Shown here: piece after piece, positions 41,806 through 49,681 of the stretch
Numbering within the stretch: the first letter of the stretch is position 1
Layout of the letters: the number at the start of each line of letters is the position of its first letter
DNA from: CAIKZY01 sp044374195
GTDB taxonomy: Bacteria > Actinomycetota > Actinomycetes > S36-B12
Direction of reading: 5' to 3'
Assembly: GCA_044374195.1 (NCBI GenBank)
Contig: JBILOY010000002.1
Location: forward strand, 62,001-126,000
Length of the DNA stretch: 64,000 nucleotides
Translations under genes and position numbers: made by a program
The notes under the pieces: model-generated
Told to the model about the DNA's origin: nothing
Databases searched by the model: none
The model's input: only the letters and a program-made list of their open reading frames with translations

Positions 41806-42237
41806 TTAGGAAACGGTGATGCCCATCTGACGAGCGGTGCCCTCGATGATCTTCATCGCGGCATCAATGTCATTGGCATTGAGATCGGGCATCTTGGTGG
41901 TGGCGATCTCGCGGACCTGATCCTGCGTGATGGATCCGGCCTTGACCTTGTGCGGCTCGCCCGAGCCCTTCTCCAGGCCAGCGGCCTTGAGAATGAGGCG
42001 GGATGCCGGCGGGGTCTTCAGAACGAAGTCGAACGTGCGGTCTTCATAGACCGTGATCTCGACGGGGATGATGTTGCCGCGCTGGGATTCCGTGGCCGCG
42101 TTGTAGGCCTTGCAGAATTCCATGATGTTCACGCCGTGCTGGCCAAGTGCAGGGCCAACGGGCGGCGCGGGGTTCGCGGCGCCTGCCTGAATTTGGAGCT
42201 TGATCAGGCCGGCAACCTTCTTCTTCTTGGGTGCCAT
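41806..42237 (-). CDS. rplK: 50S ribosomal protein L11
   Basis: 143 aa from the ATG at 42237 (MAPKKKKVAGLIKLQIQAGA). NPAPPVGPALGQHGVNIMEF (thiostrepton-contact region with its prolines) and the rRNA-binding C-terminal half ending AMKIIEGTARQMGITV are present. Base of the GTPase-associated centre. Follows nusG after a 114-base hairpin-rich gap. Confidence 0.98.
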   Translation of the reverse strand: MAPKKKKVAGLIKLQIQAGAANPAPPVGPALGQHGVNIMEFCKAYNAATESQRGNIIPVEITVYEDRTFDFVLKTPPASRLILKAAGLEKGSGEPHKVKAGSITQDQVREIATTKMPDLNANDIDAAMKIIEGTARQMGITVS

Positions 42238-42267
42238 GGTGATTCGGGTCCTTACCTGTGTGATTAC

Positions 42268-42347
42268 CTCGCGAGTTCCCCGCGAGGGACAAGCTAACCG
42301 CCGGATCGTGCTCGGCGGGGTCATGCAATCTGCGGGTTACCCCGCAG
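42268..42347 (-). promoter_or_regulatory. Three-hairpin leader between nusG and rplK
   Basis: Three consecutive hairpins on the minus-strand RNA: 42347-42330 (CTGCGG/CCGCAG), 42317-42299 (CGCCG/CGGCG), and 42286-42268 (CTCGCG/CGCGAG). They could contain an L1- or L11-responsive site or a weak terminator after nusG; none ends in a T-run. Confidence 0.35.
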
Positions 42348-42351
42348 AAGA

Positions 42352-43200
42352 TCAGGTGTTCTTCTGGATCTGGCTGAAGGCGAGCTCGACCGGGGTCTCG
42401 CGGCCGAAGATCTCGACCAGGCCGGTGACCTTCTGCGCCTCGATGTTGATCTCTGAGATCGAGGCATGCAAGGTGGCGAAGGGTCCGTCGACCACCGTGA
42501 CCGAGTCACCGATCGAGAAGTCGATCTCGATAGCCGGTGCACTCGAGGACAAGCCGCCCGAGCCTGCAGGCGCACCGGGTGCGCCTGCCTTCTTCTCGGG
42601 GACGGGTGCGAGGATCGCGACGACCTCATCGAGGGTCAGCGGTGCGGGCTGGTGGCCGTGACCGACGAAGCCGGTGACACCGGGGGTGTGGCGCACGACG
42701 CCCCATGACTCATCGGTGAGTTCCATGCGAACAAGGACGTAGCCGGGAAACTTGTTGCGACGAACGAGCTTGCGCACGCCGCTCTTGATCTCGGTCACCT
42801 CTTCCATCGGCACCTCGATCTGGAAGATGTAGTCCTCGACGTTCAGGCTGACCAGGCGGCTCTCGAGGTTGCCCTTGACCTTGTTCTCGTAGCCAGCGTA
42901 GGAGTGGATGACGTACCAATCACCGGGAGAGATGCGCATCTGCTCCTTGAATGCGGCGACGGGATCTTCCTCCTCTTCTTCGATCTCGACAGCGACCTCG
43001 GCGGCGATCTCTGCCTCGATCTCGATCACAGCGGCATCGACGATCAGTTCGGCATCGATCTCTGCATCGAGTGCGGCAGTAGTCACGACATCCGCGGCCG
43101 CCGTCTCGGCGATCTCATCCGCGGCGGACAGCACTGCGGCAACCTCTGCCTCGAAGTCATCAGCGGCGAACTCTTGGTCCAGATCGGACACGGCGGTCAT
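42352..43200 (-). CDS. nusG: Transcription antitermination/pausing factor NusG with long acidic N-terminus
   Basis: 282 aa. The NGN domain starts near residue 96 (GDWYVIHSYAGYENKVKGNLE, KFPGYVLVRMELTDESW) and the KOW domain ends the protein (DFSIGDSVTVVDGPFATLHASI). Residues 1-95 are an acidic Ala/Glu/Ile-rich extension absent in E. coli NusG but of a kind seen in actinobacteria. Order secE-nusG-rplK-rplA is canonical. Confidence 0.97.
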   Translation of the reverse strand: MTAVSDLDQEFAADDFEAEVAAVLSAADEIAETAAADVVTTAALDAEIDAELIVDAAVIEIEAEIAAEVAVEIEEEEEDPVAAFKEQMRISPGDWYVIHSYAGYENKVKGNLESRLVSLNVEDYIFQIEVPMEEVTEIKSGVRKLVRRNKFPGYVLVRMELTDESWGVVRHTPGVTGFVGHGHQPAPLTLDEVVAILAPVPEKKAGAPGAPAGSGGLSSSAPAIEIDFSIGDSVTVVDGPFATLHASISEINIEAQKVTGLVEIFGRETPVELAFSQIQKNT

Positions 43201-43240
43201 TCTCCTTAATAGACGAACAGGGTGGGGGAAGTGAGCGTGA

Positions 43241-43486
43241 TCATCCGAAGATGAGCAGGACTCCCTTAGTGAAGATGTAATCGAAACCGGCGATGATCGC
43301 CGCGACGACGGCCACGAACACGATGACGATCGTCGTGTAGGCGATCAACTCCTTGCGAGTCGGCCAGATGACCTTGCGCAGCTCGACGACGACCTGGCGG
43401 ATGAACAGCGCGAGGCGCGAAAAAATGTTCCCGCGCGAACGACGCGCGTCGGAGCTCGAGCGCTCTGACGTGTCGGTGTCTGTCAT
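43241..43486 (-). CDS. secE: Protein translocase subunit SecE
   Basis: 81 aa from the ATG at 43486. A charged N-terminus is followed by the amphipathic helix LALFIRQVVVELRKVIWPTRKEL (the SecE signature) and one transmembrane helix (TIVIVFVAVVAAIIAGFDYIF). Clamps SecY (8696). The frame is open upstream through the tRNA, but the upstream part is not protein coding. Confidence 0.96.
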   Translation of the reverse strand: MTDTDTSERSSSDARRSRGNIFSRLALFIRQVVVELRKVIWPTRKELIAYTTIVIVFVAVVAAIIAGFDYIFTKGVLLIFG

Positions 43487-43557
43487 GACTGCCTTCTCTT
43501 CGTGTTCTTGAGTAGTGCTGGTGGTGCAACCTGCTGCCCGGTCGTATGACCGCTGCG

Positions 43558-43630
43558 CAGGGCCGGAGGGACTTGAACCCCCAACCCCCGGTTTTGGAGA
43601 CCGGTGCTCTACCAGTTGAGCTACGACCCT
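43558..43630 (-). tRNA. tRNA-Trp (CCA)
   Basis: 73 nt on the minus strand. Acceptor AGGGTCG pairs with CGGCCCT, discriminator G, D-arm GCTCAACTGGTAGAGC, anticodon loop CTCCAAA (anticodon CCA) and T-loop TTCAAGT. The CCA end is not encoded. Upstream of secE, as in mycobacteria. Confidence 0.97.
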
Positions 43631-43691
43631 TTGTGAGGAGAAGTCGACTGCCTTTGGGCAGGCTGCCGCCAAGCTTCCTTACGGAGGAGTG

Positions 43692-43722
43692 AGTCTACGG
43701 CCCCCGCCGAAGGACGGTCCAA
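43692..43722 (-). promoter_or_regulatory. Possible promoter of tRNA-Trp-secE-nusG
   Basis: Minus strand TAGACT (43697-43692) with TTGGAC (43722-43717) at a long 19-bp spacer; a small hairpin CTGCC/GGCAG lies between it and the tRNA. Confidence 0.35.
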
Positions 43723-43810
43723 TCGGGCATTTCGGGCTCTCTCTAGCCCGGATCGGCACCCCTACGGATGCCCGATCAGCGCCCCCGAACGAGCCTGGAA
43801 CAATGGGCCC

Positions 43811-45013
43811 ATGACTTCACGCATCTCCGACCGGATCTCCTCCATCACTGAATCGGCCACCCTCGCCGTCGACGCCAAGGCCAAGGCACTCAAGGCCGCC
43901 GGACGCCCCGTCATCGGCTTCGGAGCCGGTGAGCCCGACTTCCCGACCCCCGACTACATCGTCGAGGCGGCCGTGGCGGCGTGTCGGGTGCCCTCGATGC
44001 ACCGTTACACACCGGCCGGCGGACTCCCCGAGCTCAAGGAAGCCATCGTCGCCAAGACCCTGCGCGACAGCGGCTACGCCGTCACCGCGGCTCAGGTGAT
44101 GGTCACCAACGGCGGTAAGCAAGCGCTCTACAACGCCTTCGCCACCTTGCTCGATCCAGGAGACGAGGCGATCTTGCCCGCGCCGTACTGGACCACCTAC
44201 CCCGAGGCAATCCGTCTCGCCGGCGGCGTGCCGGTTGAGGTCATGACCGACGAGACCAGCGGCTACCGCGCCACCGTTGCCCAGCTCGAGGCAGCGCGTA
44301 CCCCCCGCACCAAGCTGGTCGTCTTCGTCTCTCCCTCGAACCCGACAGGCGCCGTCTATTCCCCTGCCGAGGTCAAGGCCATCGGCGAATGGGCCCTCGC
44401 TCACGGCATCTGGGTCGTTACTGACGAGATCTACGAGCACCTCGTCTACGGAGATGCCGAGTTCAGCTCGATGCCGGTACTCGTGCCCGGTCTCGCCGAT
44501 ACCTGCGTCATCGTCAACGGCGTCGCGAAGACCTATGCAATGACCGGCTGGCGCGTCGGATGGCTCATCGGCCCGGCCGATGTCATCAAGGCCGCCACCA
44601 ACCTGCAATCCCACGCAACCTCGAATGTCTCGAACGTCGCACAGGCAGCTGCGATCGCAGCAGTCTCCGGTGATCTCGCAGCAGTTGACGAGATGAAGGT
44701 TGCGTTCGACCGTCGCCGCCAGCTGATCGTCGCGATGCTCAACGAGATCGACGGCGTCGAGTGCCCGTCACCTGAGGGCGCGTTCTATGTGTACCCGTCA
44801 GTGAAGGCCCTGATCGGAAAGACGCTGCGCGGCAAGACCATCGGGTCGTCCGCCGAGCTCGCGAACATCATTCTCGACGAAGCCGAGGTCGCAGTCGTTC
44901 CGGGTGAAGCCTTCGGCACTCCCGGCTACCTGCGCCTGTCGTATGCCCTCAGTGACGCCGACATCACCGAAGGCGTCACTCGCATGCACAAGCTGCTGTC
45001 AGAAGCCAGCTAA
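43811..45013 (+). CDS. Pyridoxal-phosphate-dependent aminotransferase, class I (aspartate aminotransferase type)
   Basis: 400 aa fold-type I transaminase. Substrate/cofactor motifs: VIGFGAGEPDFPTPDYI, SPSNPTGAVYSPAE, DEIYEHLVYG (cofactor Asp and Tyr), the Schiff-base lysine near residue 240 in NGVAKTYAMTGWRVGW, and the carboxylate-binding Arg in GYLRLSYA. Closest in style to subgroup I-gamma aspartate aminotransferases (AspC/AatA), which link oxaloacetate and aspartate; prephenate or other acceptors are possible. Plus strand, divergent from tRNA-Trp, with a weak AACAAT box 6 bases before the ATG. Its end overlaps murB by 15 bases (convergent). Confidence 0.93.
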   Translation: MTSRISDRISSITESATLAVDAKAKALKAAGRPVIGFGAGEPDFPTPDYIVEAAVAACRVPSMHRYTPAGGLPELKEAIVAKTLRDSGYAVTAAQVMVTNGGKQALYNAFATLLDPGDEAILPAPYWTTYPEAIRLAGGVPVEVMTDETSGYRATVAQLEAARTPRTKLVVFVSPSNPTGAVYSPAEVKAIGEWALAHGIWVVTDEIYEHLVYGDAEFSSMPVLVPGLADTCVIVNGVAKTYAMTGWRVGWLIGPADVIKAATNLQSHATSNVSNVAQAAAIAAVSGDLAAVDEMKVAFDRRRQLIVAMLNEIDGVECPSPEGAFYVYPSVKALIGKTLRGKTIGSSAELANIILDEAEVAVVPGEAFGTPGYLRLSYALSDADITEGVTRMHKLLSEAS

Positions 45014-46024
45014 CTGCGGCTCGGGCACGAGTTCGATCCCGAACACCTCGAGAACTCGTTGGCGTATGACGTCGGCGAGTTCTCGTATGTCTGCTGCCGA
45101 GGCGCCACCGGCATTGCTCAGAGCAAGGGTGTGCTTGGTGGATACGCGGGCGCGCGAGTCTGCGTTCACGCGAAAGCCTCGCTCGATACCGGCATTTTCG
45201 ATAAGCCATGCGGCGCTCAACTTCACGCCGGCCTCACTCGGATAGCGCGGGCATTCACCCGGCACGGTGGTGGCGGTCACCGCGTCGATGATCGGATTAG
45301 TGAAGAAGGAACCCGCGCTCCACGTGTCAGTGTCGGTGTCATCGAGCACCATCCCCTTCTCGCGTCGGAGCGCGAGGACTGCCTCGCGGATGCGCGACAA
45401 CGGGAGTTCGTCACCAACACTTACCTCAAGTTCTCGTGCCAACTGCACGTATTCGACTGAGCCGCGATCGCCCGACGAAAGCTCGAGCACGACCTCGAGC
45501 ACCACGAACTGATTCGGCTCGCGCTTGAAGCGACTTGATCGATAACCGAACTCGCACTGCGCCCCCGACAAGGTGACGAGCGAAGACGTACTGCGATCCC
45601 AGGCGCGCACTTCGCGGATCACCTGGGAGATGTCTTGGCCATAGGCACCGACGTTCTGCACGGGCGTGGCGCCAACGAGCCCGGGAATGCCCGAGAGCGC
45701 TTCGATGCCCGACCAGCCCTGCCCGACTGCACGCGCAACGAGGGCGTCCCACGACTCACCGGCGGCGACGGTTAGCTGAACGACGGAGCCGGTCTCGACA
45801 ACGTCAACGCCCCTGGTGCGAATAGCGATCACTGTCCCGGCAAATCCTGCATCGGAGCACAGCAGATTGCTTCCACCCCCGATCAGCAGGACAGGCGCAC
45901 CTGCCGAATCAGCAGATCGCACGGCCTCGATCAACTCGAGTTCGGTAGTCGCGATGATCAGTGAGCCGATTGACCCGCCCACGCGAAATGTCGTCAGCTC
46001 AGCGAGCGCCGGACGACTAGTCAT
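44999..46024 (-). CDS. murB: UDP-N-acetylenolpyruvoylglucosamine reductase
   Basis: 341 aa flavoenzyme making UDP-MurNAc for peptidoglycan. FAD-binding motifs LTTFRVGG, LIGGGSNLLCSD, and GIPGLVGATPVQNVGAYGQD; the catalytic Ser lies in SAGSFFTNPI and the C-terminal Glu region in ENAGIERGFR. No ribosome-binding site before the ATG at 46024; TAGCGT lies 7 bases upstream, suggesting leaderless expression. Murein synthesis fits an actinobacterial wall. Confidence 0.96.
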   Translation of the reverse strand: MTSRPALAELTTFRVGGSIGSLIIATTELELIEAVRSADSAGAPVLLIGGGSNLLCSDAGFAGTVIAIRTRGVDVVETGSVVQLTVAAGESWDALVARAVGQGWSGIEALSGIPGLVGATPVQNVGAYGQDISQVIREVRAWDRSTSSLVTLSGAQCEFGYRSSRFKREPNQFVVLEVVLELSSGDRGSVEYVQLARELEVSVGDELPLSRIREAVLALRREKGMVLDDTDTDTWSAGSFFTNPIIDAVTATTVPGECPRYPSEAGVKLSAAWLIENAGIERGFRVNADSRARVSTKHTLALSNAGGASAADIRELADVIRQRVLEVFGIELVPEPQLAGF

Positions 46025-46031
46025 GGGGAGC

Positions 46032-46037
46032 ACGCTA
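46032..46037 (-). promoter_or_regulatory. Leaderless-type -10 box of murB
   Basis: TAGCGT on the minus strand, 7-base spacer GCTCCCC to the murB ATG, within the short gap to the upstream gene; no -35 recognised. Confidence 0.35.
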
Positions 46038-46042
46038 CGTGA

Positions 46043-46972
46043 TCAGTGATGCAAGATCTCGTCACGACCGCGGTAGGCCTGCAGGATTCGGTCATAGGTC
46101 TTGCGCGACTCCTTGTCGCGGTGCGCCGGATCAGAGTCGTAATACCCGCGGTGACGGTCCTGCCTCACCGCGAGCTCGGCAGTCGGCACGACGAGGGAAC
46201 CGCCCGCAGCACGAAGGGCAAGTGACCATTCGAGATCGGCATTGCGGTAGAACTTCGCCTTCGGATGCGGAGGCGTCGCCAACGCTGCCTCGCGATCGAG
46301 TGCGGCGAAGTACCCGAGCAGTACATCGACCTCACCGGGGCCCGCATCGATCACCGAGCGCCAAGCATCGTCGACGTCGACATTCGTGCCCTTCCAGCCC
46401 GCACCCACGACAGCGCCACCCACTGCCGAGACCAGCGGCGTGACCGCATCGCCTTCGAGAACCGAGGAAAGATCCATGATGATGTGCACCCTCGCAGCGG
46501 AGATCTGCAGAAGGGCGGTGACAGCGGCTGACCAACCGGCCTGCTGCAGGGTCTGTGCGCAGTGCAGTTCGACGATGCGTGACTCATTCGCGCGTGCGTA
46601 TTCGTGCAGCACCAGACCGGCGTCGTCGACGTTGCCAAGATCGAGCCCGATCACGACAGCGCCTTCGGGGGCGTGTTCGAGCAGCGCATCAAGACATGTG
46701 CGCAGGTCGTCGGGCCAGCCATCGACAATGACACCGATCGTGCATAGCGACGCATCAACTCGAGGCGATTGTTCCGCGAGCAACGTAAGAGTCGCCGCCA
46801 CCTCGAACGGCGGTCGCTCACTGAGCACATAGCCGTCGGCGGAGTCCTTGATCAACCACCCTGCTGCAGCAATCGCATCGCGCAGTTCATCGGAGAGTGC
46901 GAAATCCTTGTCAGCACGGGCCTGCGCACGCGCGTCGGCGAGGGCGATGACCTCGGCGGGAGCAGTGGACAT
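46043..46972 (-). CDS. Glycosyltransferase-like protein with CysRS-type N-terminal tail
   Basis: 309 aa from the ATG at 46972. Residues 5-50 (ALADARAQARADKDFALSDE then LRDAIAAAGWLIKDSADGY) match the C-terminal helical tail of cysteinyl-tRNA synthetases. The rest resembles a family-2 glycosyltransferase-like fold (CTIGVIVDGWPDDLRTCLDAL, GLDLGN, YFAALDREAAL, FYRNADLEWSLALRAAG with an acidic NADLEW). The donor-binding DxD is not obvious, so catalysis is unproven. It starts two bases after the hadB stop (TAGTGATG). Confidence 0.7.
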   Translation of the reverse strand: MSTAPAEVIALADARAQARADKDFALSDELRDAIAAAGWLIKDSADGYVLSERPPFEVAATLTLLAEQSPRVDASLCTIGVIVDGWPDDLRTCLDALLEHAPEGAVVIGLDLGNVDDAGLVLHEYARANESRIVELHCAQTLQQAGWSAAVTALLQISAARVHIIMDLSSVLEGDAVTPLVSAVGGAVVGAGWKGTNVDVDDAWRSVIDAGPGEVDVLLGYFAALDREAALATPPHPKAKFYRNADLEWSLALRAAGGSLVVPTAELAVRQDRHRGYYDSDPAHRDKESRKTYDRILQAYRGRDEILHH

Positions 46973-46974
46973 CA

Positions 46975-47397
46975 CTACGGCAGCCGGACGACAGCCTGGG
47001 CCTTGCCCAGGACGGTGGAGTCATCGCACGAGGCAGCGATGGTGATCACGACGGTGTTGTCATCGCGCTTCTCGGTGACCTTCGCGCTGACAGTGAGAGT
47101 TGCGCCTTTGTCGTCATCGGGCACCACGACAGGGCGAGTAAATCGGCAGCCGTAATCGAGCAGCGCCCCCGGATCACCAAGCCAGTCGGTGACGACTCGT
47201 ACGGCCTCGGCCATCGTGTACATACCGTGGGCAATGACATTCGGCAGGCCTACTGAGGTAGCCACGCGCTCGTTCCAATGAATGACGTTGAAGTCGCCCG
47301 AGGCGCCGCAGTAGCGCACGAGATCGGCGCGAGTGATCGGGAAAGACTGGGCAGGCAGTTCGTAGCCGATCTCGATGTCAGCGAAGGCGGGGGTCAT
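46975..47397 (-). CDS. hadB: MaoC-like (3R)-hydroxyacyl-ACP dehydratase subunit HadB
   Basis: 140 aa hot-dog protein with the catalytic hydratase-2 motif YCGASGDFNVIHWNERVATSVG (Asp and His) and IAHGMYTMA. In mycobacteria HadB is the catalytic partner of HadA in FAS-II elongation. Overlaps hadA by 4 bases. Whether this organism makes mycolic-type acids cannot be told; related pairs also occur in non-mycolate actinobacteria. Confidence 0.88.
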   Translation of the reverse strand: MTPAFADIEIGYELPAQSFPITRADLVRYCGASGDFNVIHWNERVATSVGLPNVIAHGMYTMAEAVRVVTDWLGDPGALLDYGCRFTRPVVVPDDDKGATLTVSAKVTEKRDDNTVVITIAASCDDSTVLGKAQAVVRLP

Positions 47398-47852
47398 GCT
47401 CCGGCCTCCCCCACAGCTCGGGCCACGATGGTCGAGTAGGTGGTCACCACATGTTCACCCGAGGTGGTCGCGACATCGGCGCGAGCACTCAGCATGTCAT
47501 TGCCGGCAACGGTGCGGGCGCTCTCAATGGTGGCCGTGACGACGAGCTCATCGCCGGCGCAGATGGGGCGGGCGTATACGAACCGCTGGTCACCATGAAC
47601 AACGCGCGAGTAATCGAGGCCGAGATCAGGGTCGTGGGCGACGCCTGTGACTGCCCTGAGCGAGACCAGGATCGCAAAGGTGGGCGGCGCGATGATGTCG
47701 GCATAACCGAGTGCCACCGCTGCAGCGGGGTCGTGAAAGACCGGGTTGGAGTCGCCGATCGCTGACGCGAACTCGCGGATTTTCTCCCGCCCGACCTGGT
47801 AGACCTGGCTGGGCGGAAAACTGCGTCCGACGAACTCCTGGTTGAGTGCCAT
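47394..47852 (-). CDS. hadA: MaoC/FAS1-like dehydratase subunit HadA
   Basis: 152 aa hot-dog protein: FVGRSFPPSQVYQVGREKIREFASAIGD, PVFHDPAAAVALGYADIIAPPTF, and HGDQRFVYARPICAGDELVV. This is the non-catalytic, substrate-binding partner in HadAB. Located between rpmG and hadB exactly as in mycobacteria. Confidence 0.88.
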   Translation of the reverse strand: MALNQEFVGRSFPPSQVYQVGREKIREFASAIGDSNPVFHDPAAAVALGYADIIAPPTFAILVSLRAVTGVAHDPDLGLDYSRVVHGDQRFVYARPICAGDELVVTATIESARTVAGNDMLSARADVATTSGEHVVTTYSTIVARAVGEAGA

Positions 47853-47864
47853 GAGGCTCTCGGA

Positions 47865-48032
47865 CTAGCGGGTCTCTTTGTGAGCCGTGTGCTTATTGCA
47901 GTTCGGGCAGAACTTCTTCGCCTCGAGACGATCGGGATCGTTGCGGCGGTTCTTCTTGGTGATGTAGTTACGGTGCTTGCAGTCCTCGCAGGCCATGGTG
48001 ATCTTGGGGCGAATGTCGCTGGCCTTGGCCAT
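47865..48032 (-). CDS. rpmG: 50S ribosomal protein L33
   Basis: 55 aa: MAKASDIRPKITMACEDCKHRNY then ITKKNRRNDPDRLEAKKF, CPNCNKHTAHKETR. Two C-x2-C pairs make it the zinc-binding (C+) form. Downstream of tRNA-Met and upstream of hadA, 12 bases before the hadA ATG. Confidence 0.97.
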   Translation of the reverse strand: MAKASDIRPKITMACEDCKHRNYITKKNRRNDPDRLEAKKFCPNCNKHTAHKETR

Positions 48033-48102
48033 TGGACTTCCTCTTTCGTCTGGACGTGCGTTCGGGTGGTGCTGGTCTTGGTAGCGGGAGCTTCCAAGGT
48101 GG

Positions 48103-48175
48103 TAGCGGAGGCCGGATTTGAACCGGCGACACAGCGATTATGAGCCGCTTGCTCTGCCAACTGAGCTACCCCGCC
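48103..48175 (-). tRNA. tRNA-Met (CAU), elongator type
   Basis: 73 nt: acceptor GGCGGGG, D-arm GCTCAGTTGGCAGAGC, anticodon loop CTCATAA (CAU), T-loop TTCAAAT, discriminator A. CCA is encoded (48102-48100). The first pair is G-U and there is no initiator-type mismatch with the GGG anticodon-stem signature, so it is the elongator. Confidence 0.96.
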
Positions 48176-48208
48176 GTGCGATGAGGCCTACCGACTCCTC
48201 ATCAGCCG

Positions 48209-48281
48209 AGCCCCTTTACGGAATCGAACCGTAGACCTTCTCCTTACCATGGAGACGCTCTGCCGACTGAGCTAAAGGGGC
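48209..48281 (-). tRNA. tRNA-Thr (GGU)
   Basis: 73 nt: acceptor GCCCCTT / AAGGGGC, D-arm GCTCAGTCGGCAGAGC, anticodon stem TCTCC/GGAGA with loop ATGGTAA (anticodon GGU), T-loop TTCGATT, discriminator U. No encoded CCA. Confidence 0.96.
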
Positions 48282-48294
48282 GTGAAGCCTGGCA

Positions 48295-48324
48295 AGCGTA
48301 CAGGGGGGATCCCCTCATGGCGAA
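48295..48324 (-). promoter_or_regulatory. Possible promoter of tRNA-Thr-tRNA-Met-rpmG-hadAB
   Basis: Minus strand TTCGCC (48324-48319), 18-bp spacer, TACGCT (48300-48295), 14 bases before the tRNA-Thr 5' end. Confidence 0.45.
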
Positions 48325-48381
48325 ATCGGGTCCGGCAACCTCGTGGTTGCCCCGTGGAAGGTTCAGCATGACACTGGTGAC

Positions 48382-49311
48382 ATGCCTTGGACAACTGATG
48401 ACCTCCCTAATCTGACCGGACGACTGGCCCTGGTGACCGGCGCAAACTCAGGCCTCGGCTACGAGACTGCGAAGGCGTTGGCCGGGTGCGGAGCCCAGGT
48501 GACGATGGCGGTGCGCGATGTCAGCAAGGGTGAGAAAGCCGCTGCCGAGATACGCCGCGCCTACCCCGAGGCCACCGTCGAGGTCGATGAGCTCGATCTC
48601 GCCAGCCTCGCGTCGATCCGAGCATTCGCCGAGCAGTGGTCTACCGCCCATGGCGGTGGCCTGGACCTCCTCATCAACAACGCCGGCGTGATGGCCATCC
48701 CCCGCCGCCTCACGAACGATGGCTTCGAGATGCAGATCGGCACGAACCACCTCGGCCACTTCGCGCTCACCGGTCTACTCCTACCCGCACTCGTGGCCAA
48801 GCCGCGCTCACGGGTGGTCTCGGTTTCCTCAGGGGCCCACCGAATGGGCCGCCTCGATCTCGGTACCTTCCACGGGCAGGGCACCTACCGCGCCTGGAGC
48901 GCGTACGGCCAGAGCAAACTGGCCAACCTGTTGTTCACCGGCGAGCTTCAGCGACGACTCGATCTCGCTCACCTGTCGGTCAAGGCGATGGCTGCCCACC
49001 CCGGCTACGCCCACACCAACCTCCAGACGGCGAGCGCGCGCATGAAGGGCAAGTCCTTCCAGGTCCAGATCACCGAGAAGGTCAACACCCTGATTGCCCA
49101 GAGCGCCGCCATGGGCGCACTCCCGACCTTGTTCGCGGCAACGGCCCCCGGTCTGCCCGGTGATTCATACGTGGGCCCCAATGGCTTCATGGAGATGCGC
49201 GGGTACCCGCAGCTGGTGGGCCGTAGCGCCCGGGCCGCCGATGTCGCCGACGCCGCCAGCCTGTGGACCGCCAGCGAGGAGCTCACCGGGGTCGTCTACC
49301 CGTTCGATTGA
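48382..49311 (+). CDS. Short-chain dehydrogenase/reductase
   Basis: 309 aa from the ATG at 48382 (MPWTTDDLPNLTGRLALVTG). NAD(P)-binding TGANSGLGYETA, structural NNAG, Ser (VSVSSGAHR) and catalytic YxxxK (AYGQSKLANLLF) are complete. The GANSGLGYETA and NHLGHFALT signatures resemble the retinol dehydrogenase / WW-oxidoreductase-like branch of bacterial SDRs; the substrate is unknown. Isolated plus-strand gene among tRNAs, followed by duplicated sequence and a terminator. Confidence 0.9.
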   Translation: MPWTTDDLPNLTGRLALVTGANSGLGYETAKALAGCGAQVTMAVRDVSKGEKAAAEIRRAYPEATVEVDELDLASLASIRAFAEQWSTAHGGGLDLLINNAGVMAIPRRLTNDGFEMQIGTNHLGHFALTGLLLPALVAKPRSRVVSVSSGAHRMGRLDLGTFHGQGTYRAWSAYGQSKLANLLFTGELQRRLDLAHLSVKAMAAHPGYAHTNLQTASARMKGKSFQVQITEKVNTLIAQSAAMGALPTLFAATAPGLPGDSYVGPNGFMEMRGYPQLVGRSARAADVADAASLWTASEELTGVVYPFD

Positions 49312-49318
49312 TGTCGGA

Positions 49319-49450
49319 CTCGGGTTCACGGGAGTCCGACTCGAGGGGCTTGAGGAACGGTGAACGTTATGTGGACCTCGGGTTCTCGGGAGTCCGACTC
49401 GAGGGGCTCAAGGAACTGTCCCCGAGAGGCGGAGCTCCCGAGAACCCGAG
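49319..49450. repeat. Direct repeat and foldback after the SDR gene
   Basis: Two 40-bp copies (49319-49358 and 49377-49416; period 58) share GGGAGTCCGACTCGAGGGGC with few differences. The second copy begins a foldback: CTCGGGTTCTCGGGAG (49377-49392) is exactly complementary to CTCCCGAGAACCCGAG (49435-49450). The inner part also pairs (CTCGAGGGG with CCCCGAG). No ORF or transposase is associated. Confidence 0.85.
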
Positions 49451-49472
49451 CTCTTTCACGTGCGAAAACAAG

Positions 49473-49502
49473 AGGACCGGCTGCCGTGAGGCAACCGGTC
49501 CT
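49473..49502. terminator. Bidirectional terminator between the SDR gene and tRNA-Tyr
   Basis: AGGACCGG / CCGGTCCT arms plus an inner TGCC/GGCA stem with a GTGA loop. On the minus strand it follows tRNA-Tyr and is trailed by CTTGTTTTC; on the plus strand by TCTTG. Confidence 0.7.
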
Positions 49503-49507
49503 TCTTG

Positions 49508-49589
49508 TGGCGGGTGATGGATTCGAACCATCGAAGGTAAAACCGACGGATTTACAGTCCGCTCCCATTGGCCGCTCGGGCAACCCGCC
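49508..49589 (-). tRNA. tRNA-Tyr (GUA)
   Basis: 82 nt class II tRNA with a long variable arm: acceptor GGCGGGT / ACCCGCC, anticodon loop CTGTAAA (GUA), T-loop TTCGAAT, discriminator A. CCA is not encoded. Confidence 0.96.
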
Positions 49590-49681
49590 TTACAGCCCAC
49601 GAGGGGCTGCGGGAGAACAATACAGGCTGCCGAGTACGACAGAATGTGGCCTAGCAGTTTCACTCGCACTCAGGAGGATCA

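Noticed and set aside
43241..43672. SecE with an extra 62-residue N-terminus
   Set aside because: The extension would translate the tRNA-Trp gene; the ATG at 43486 gives normal SecE.
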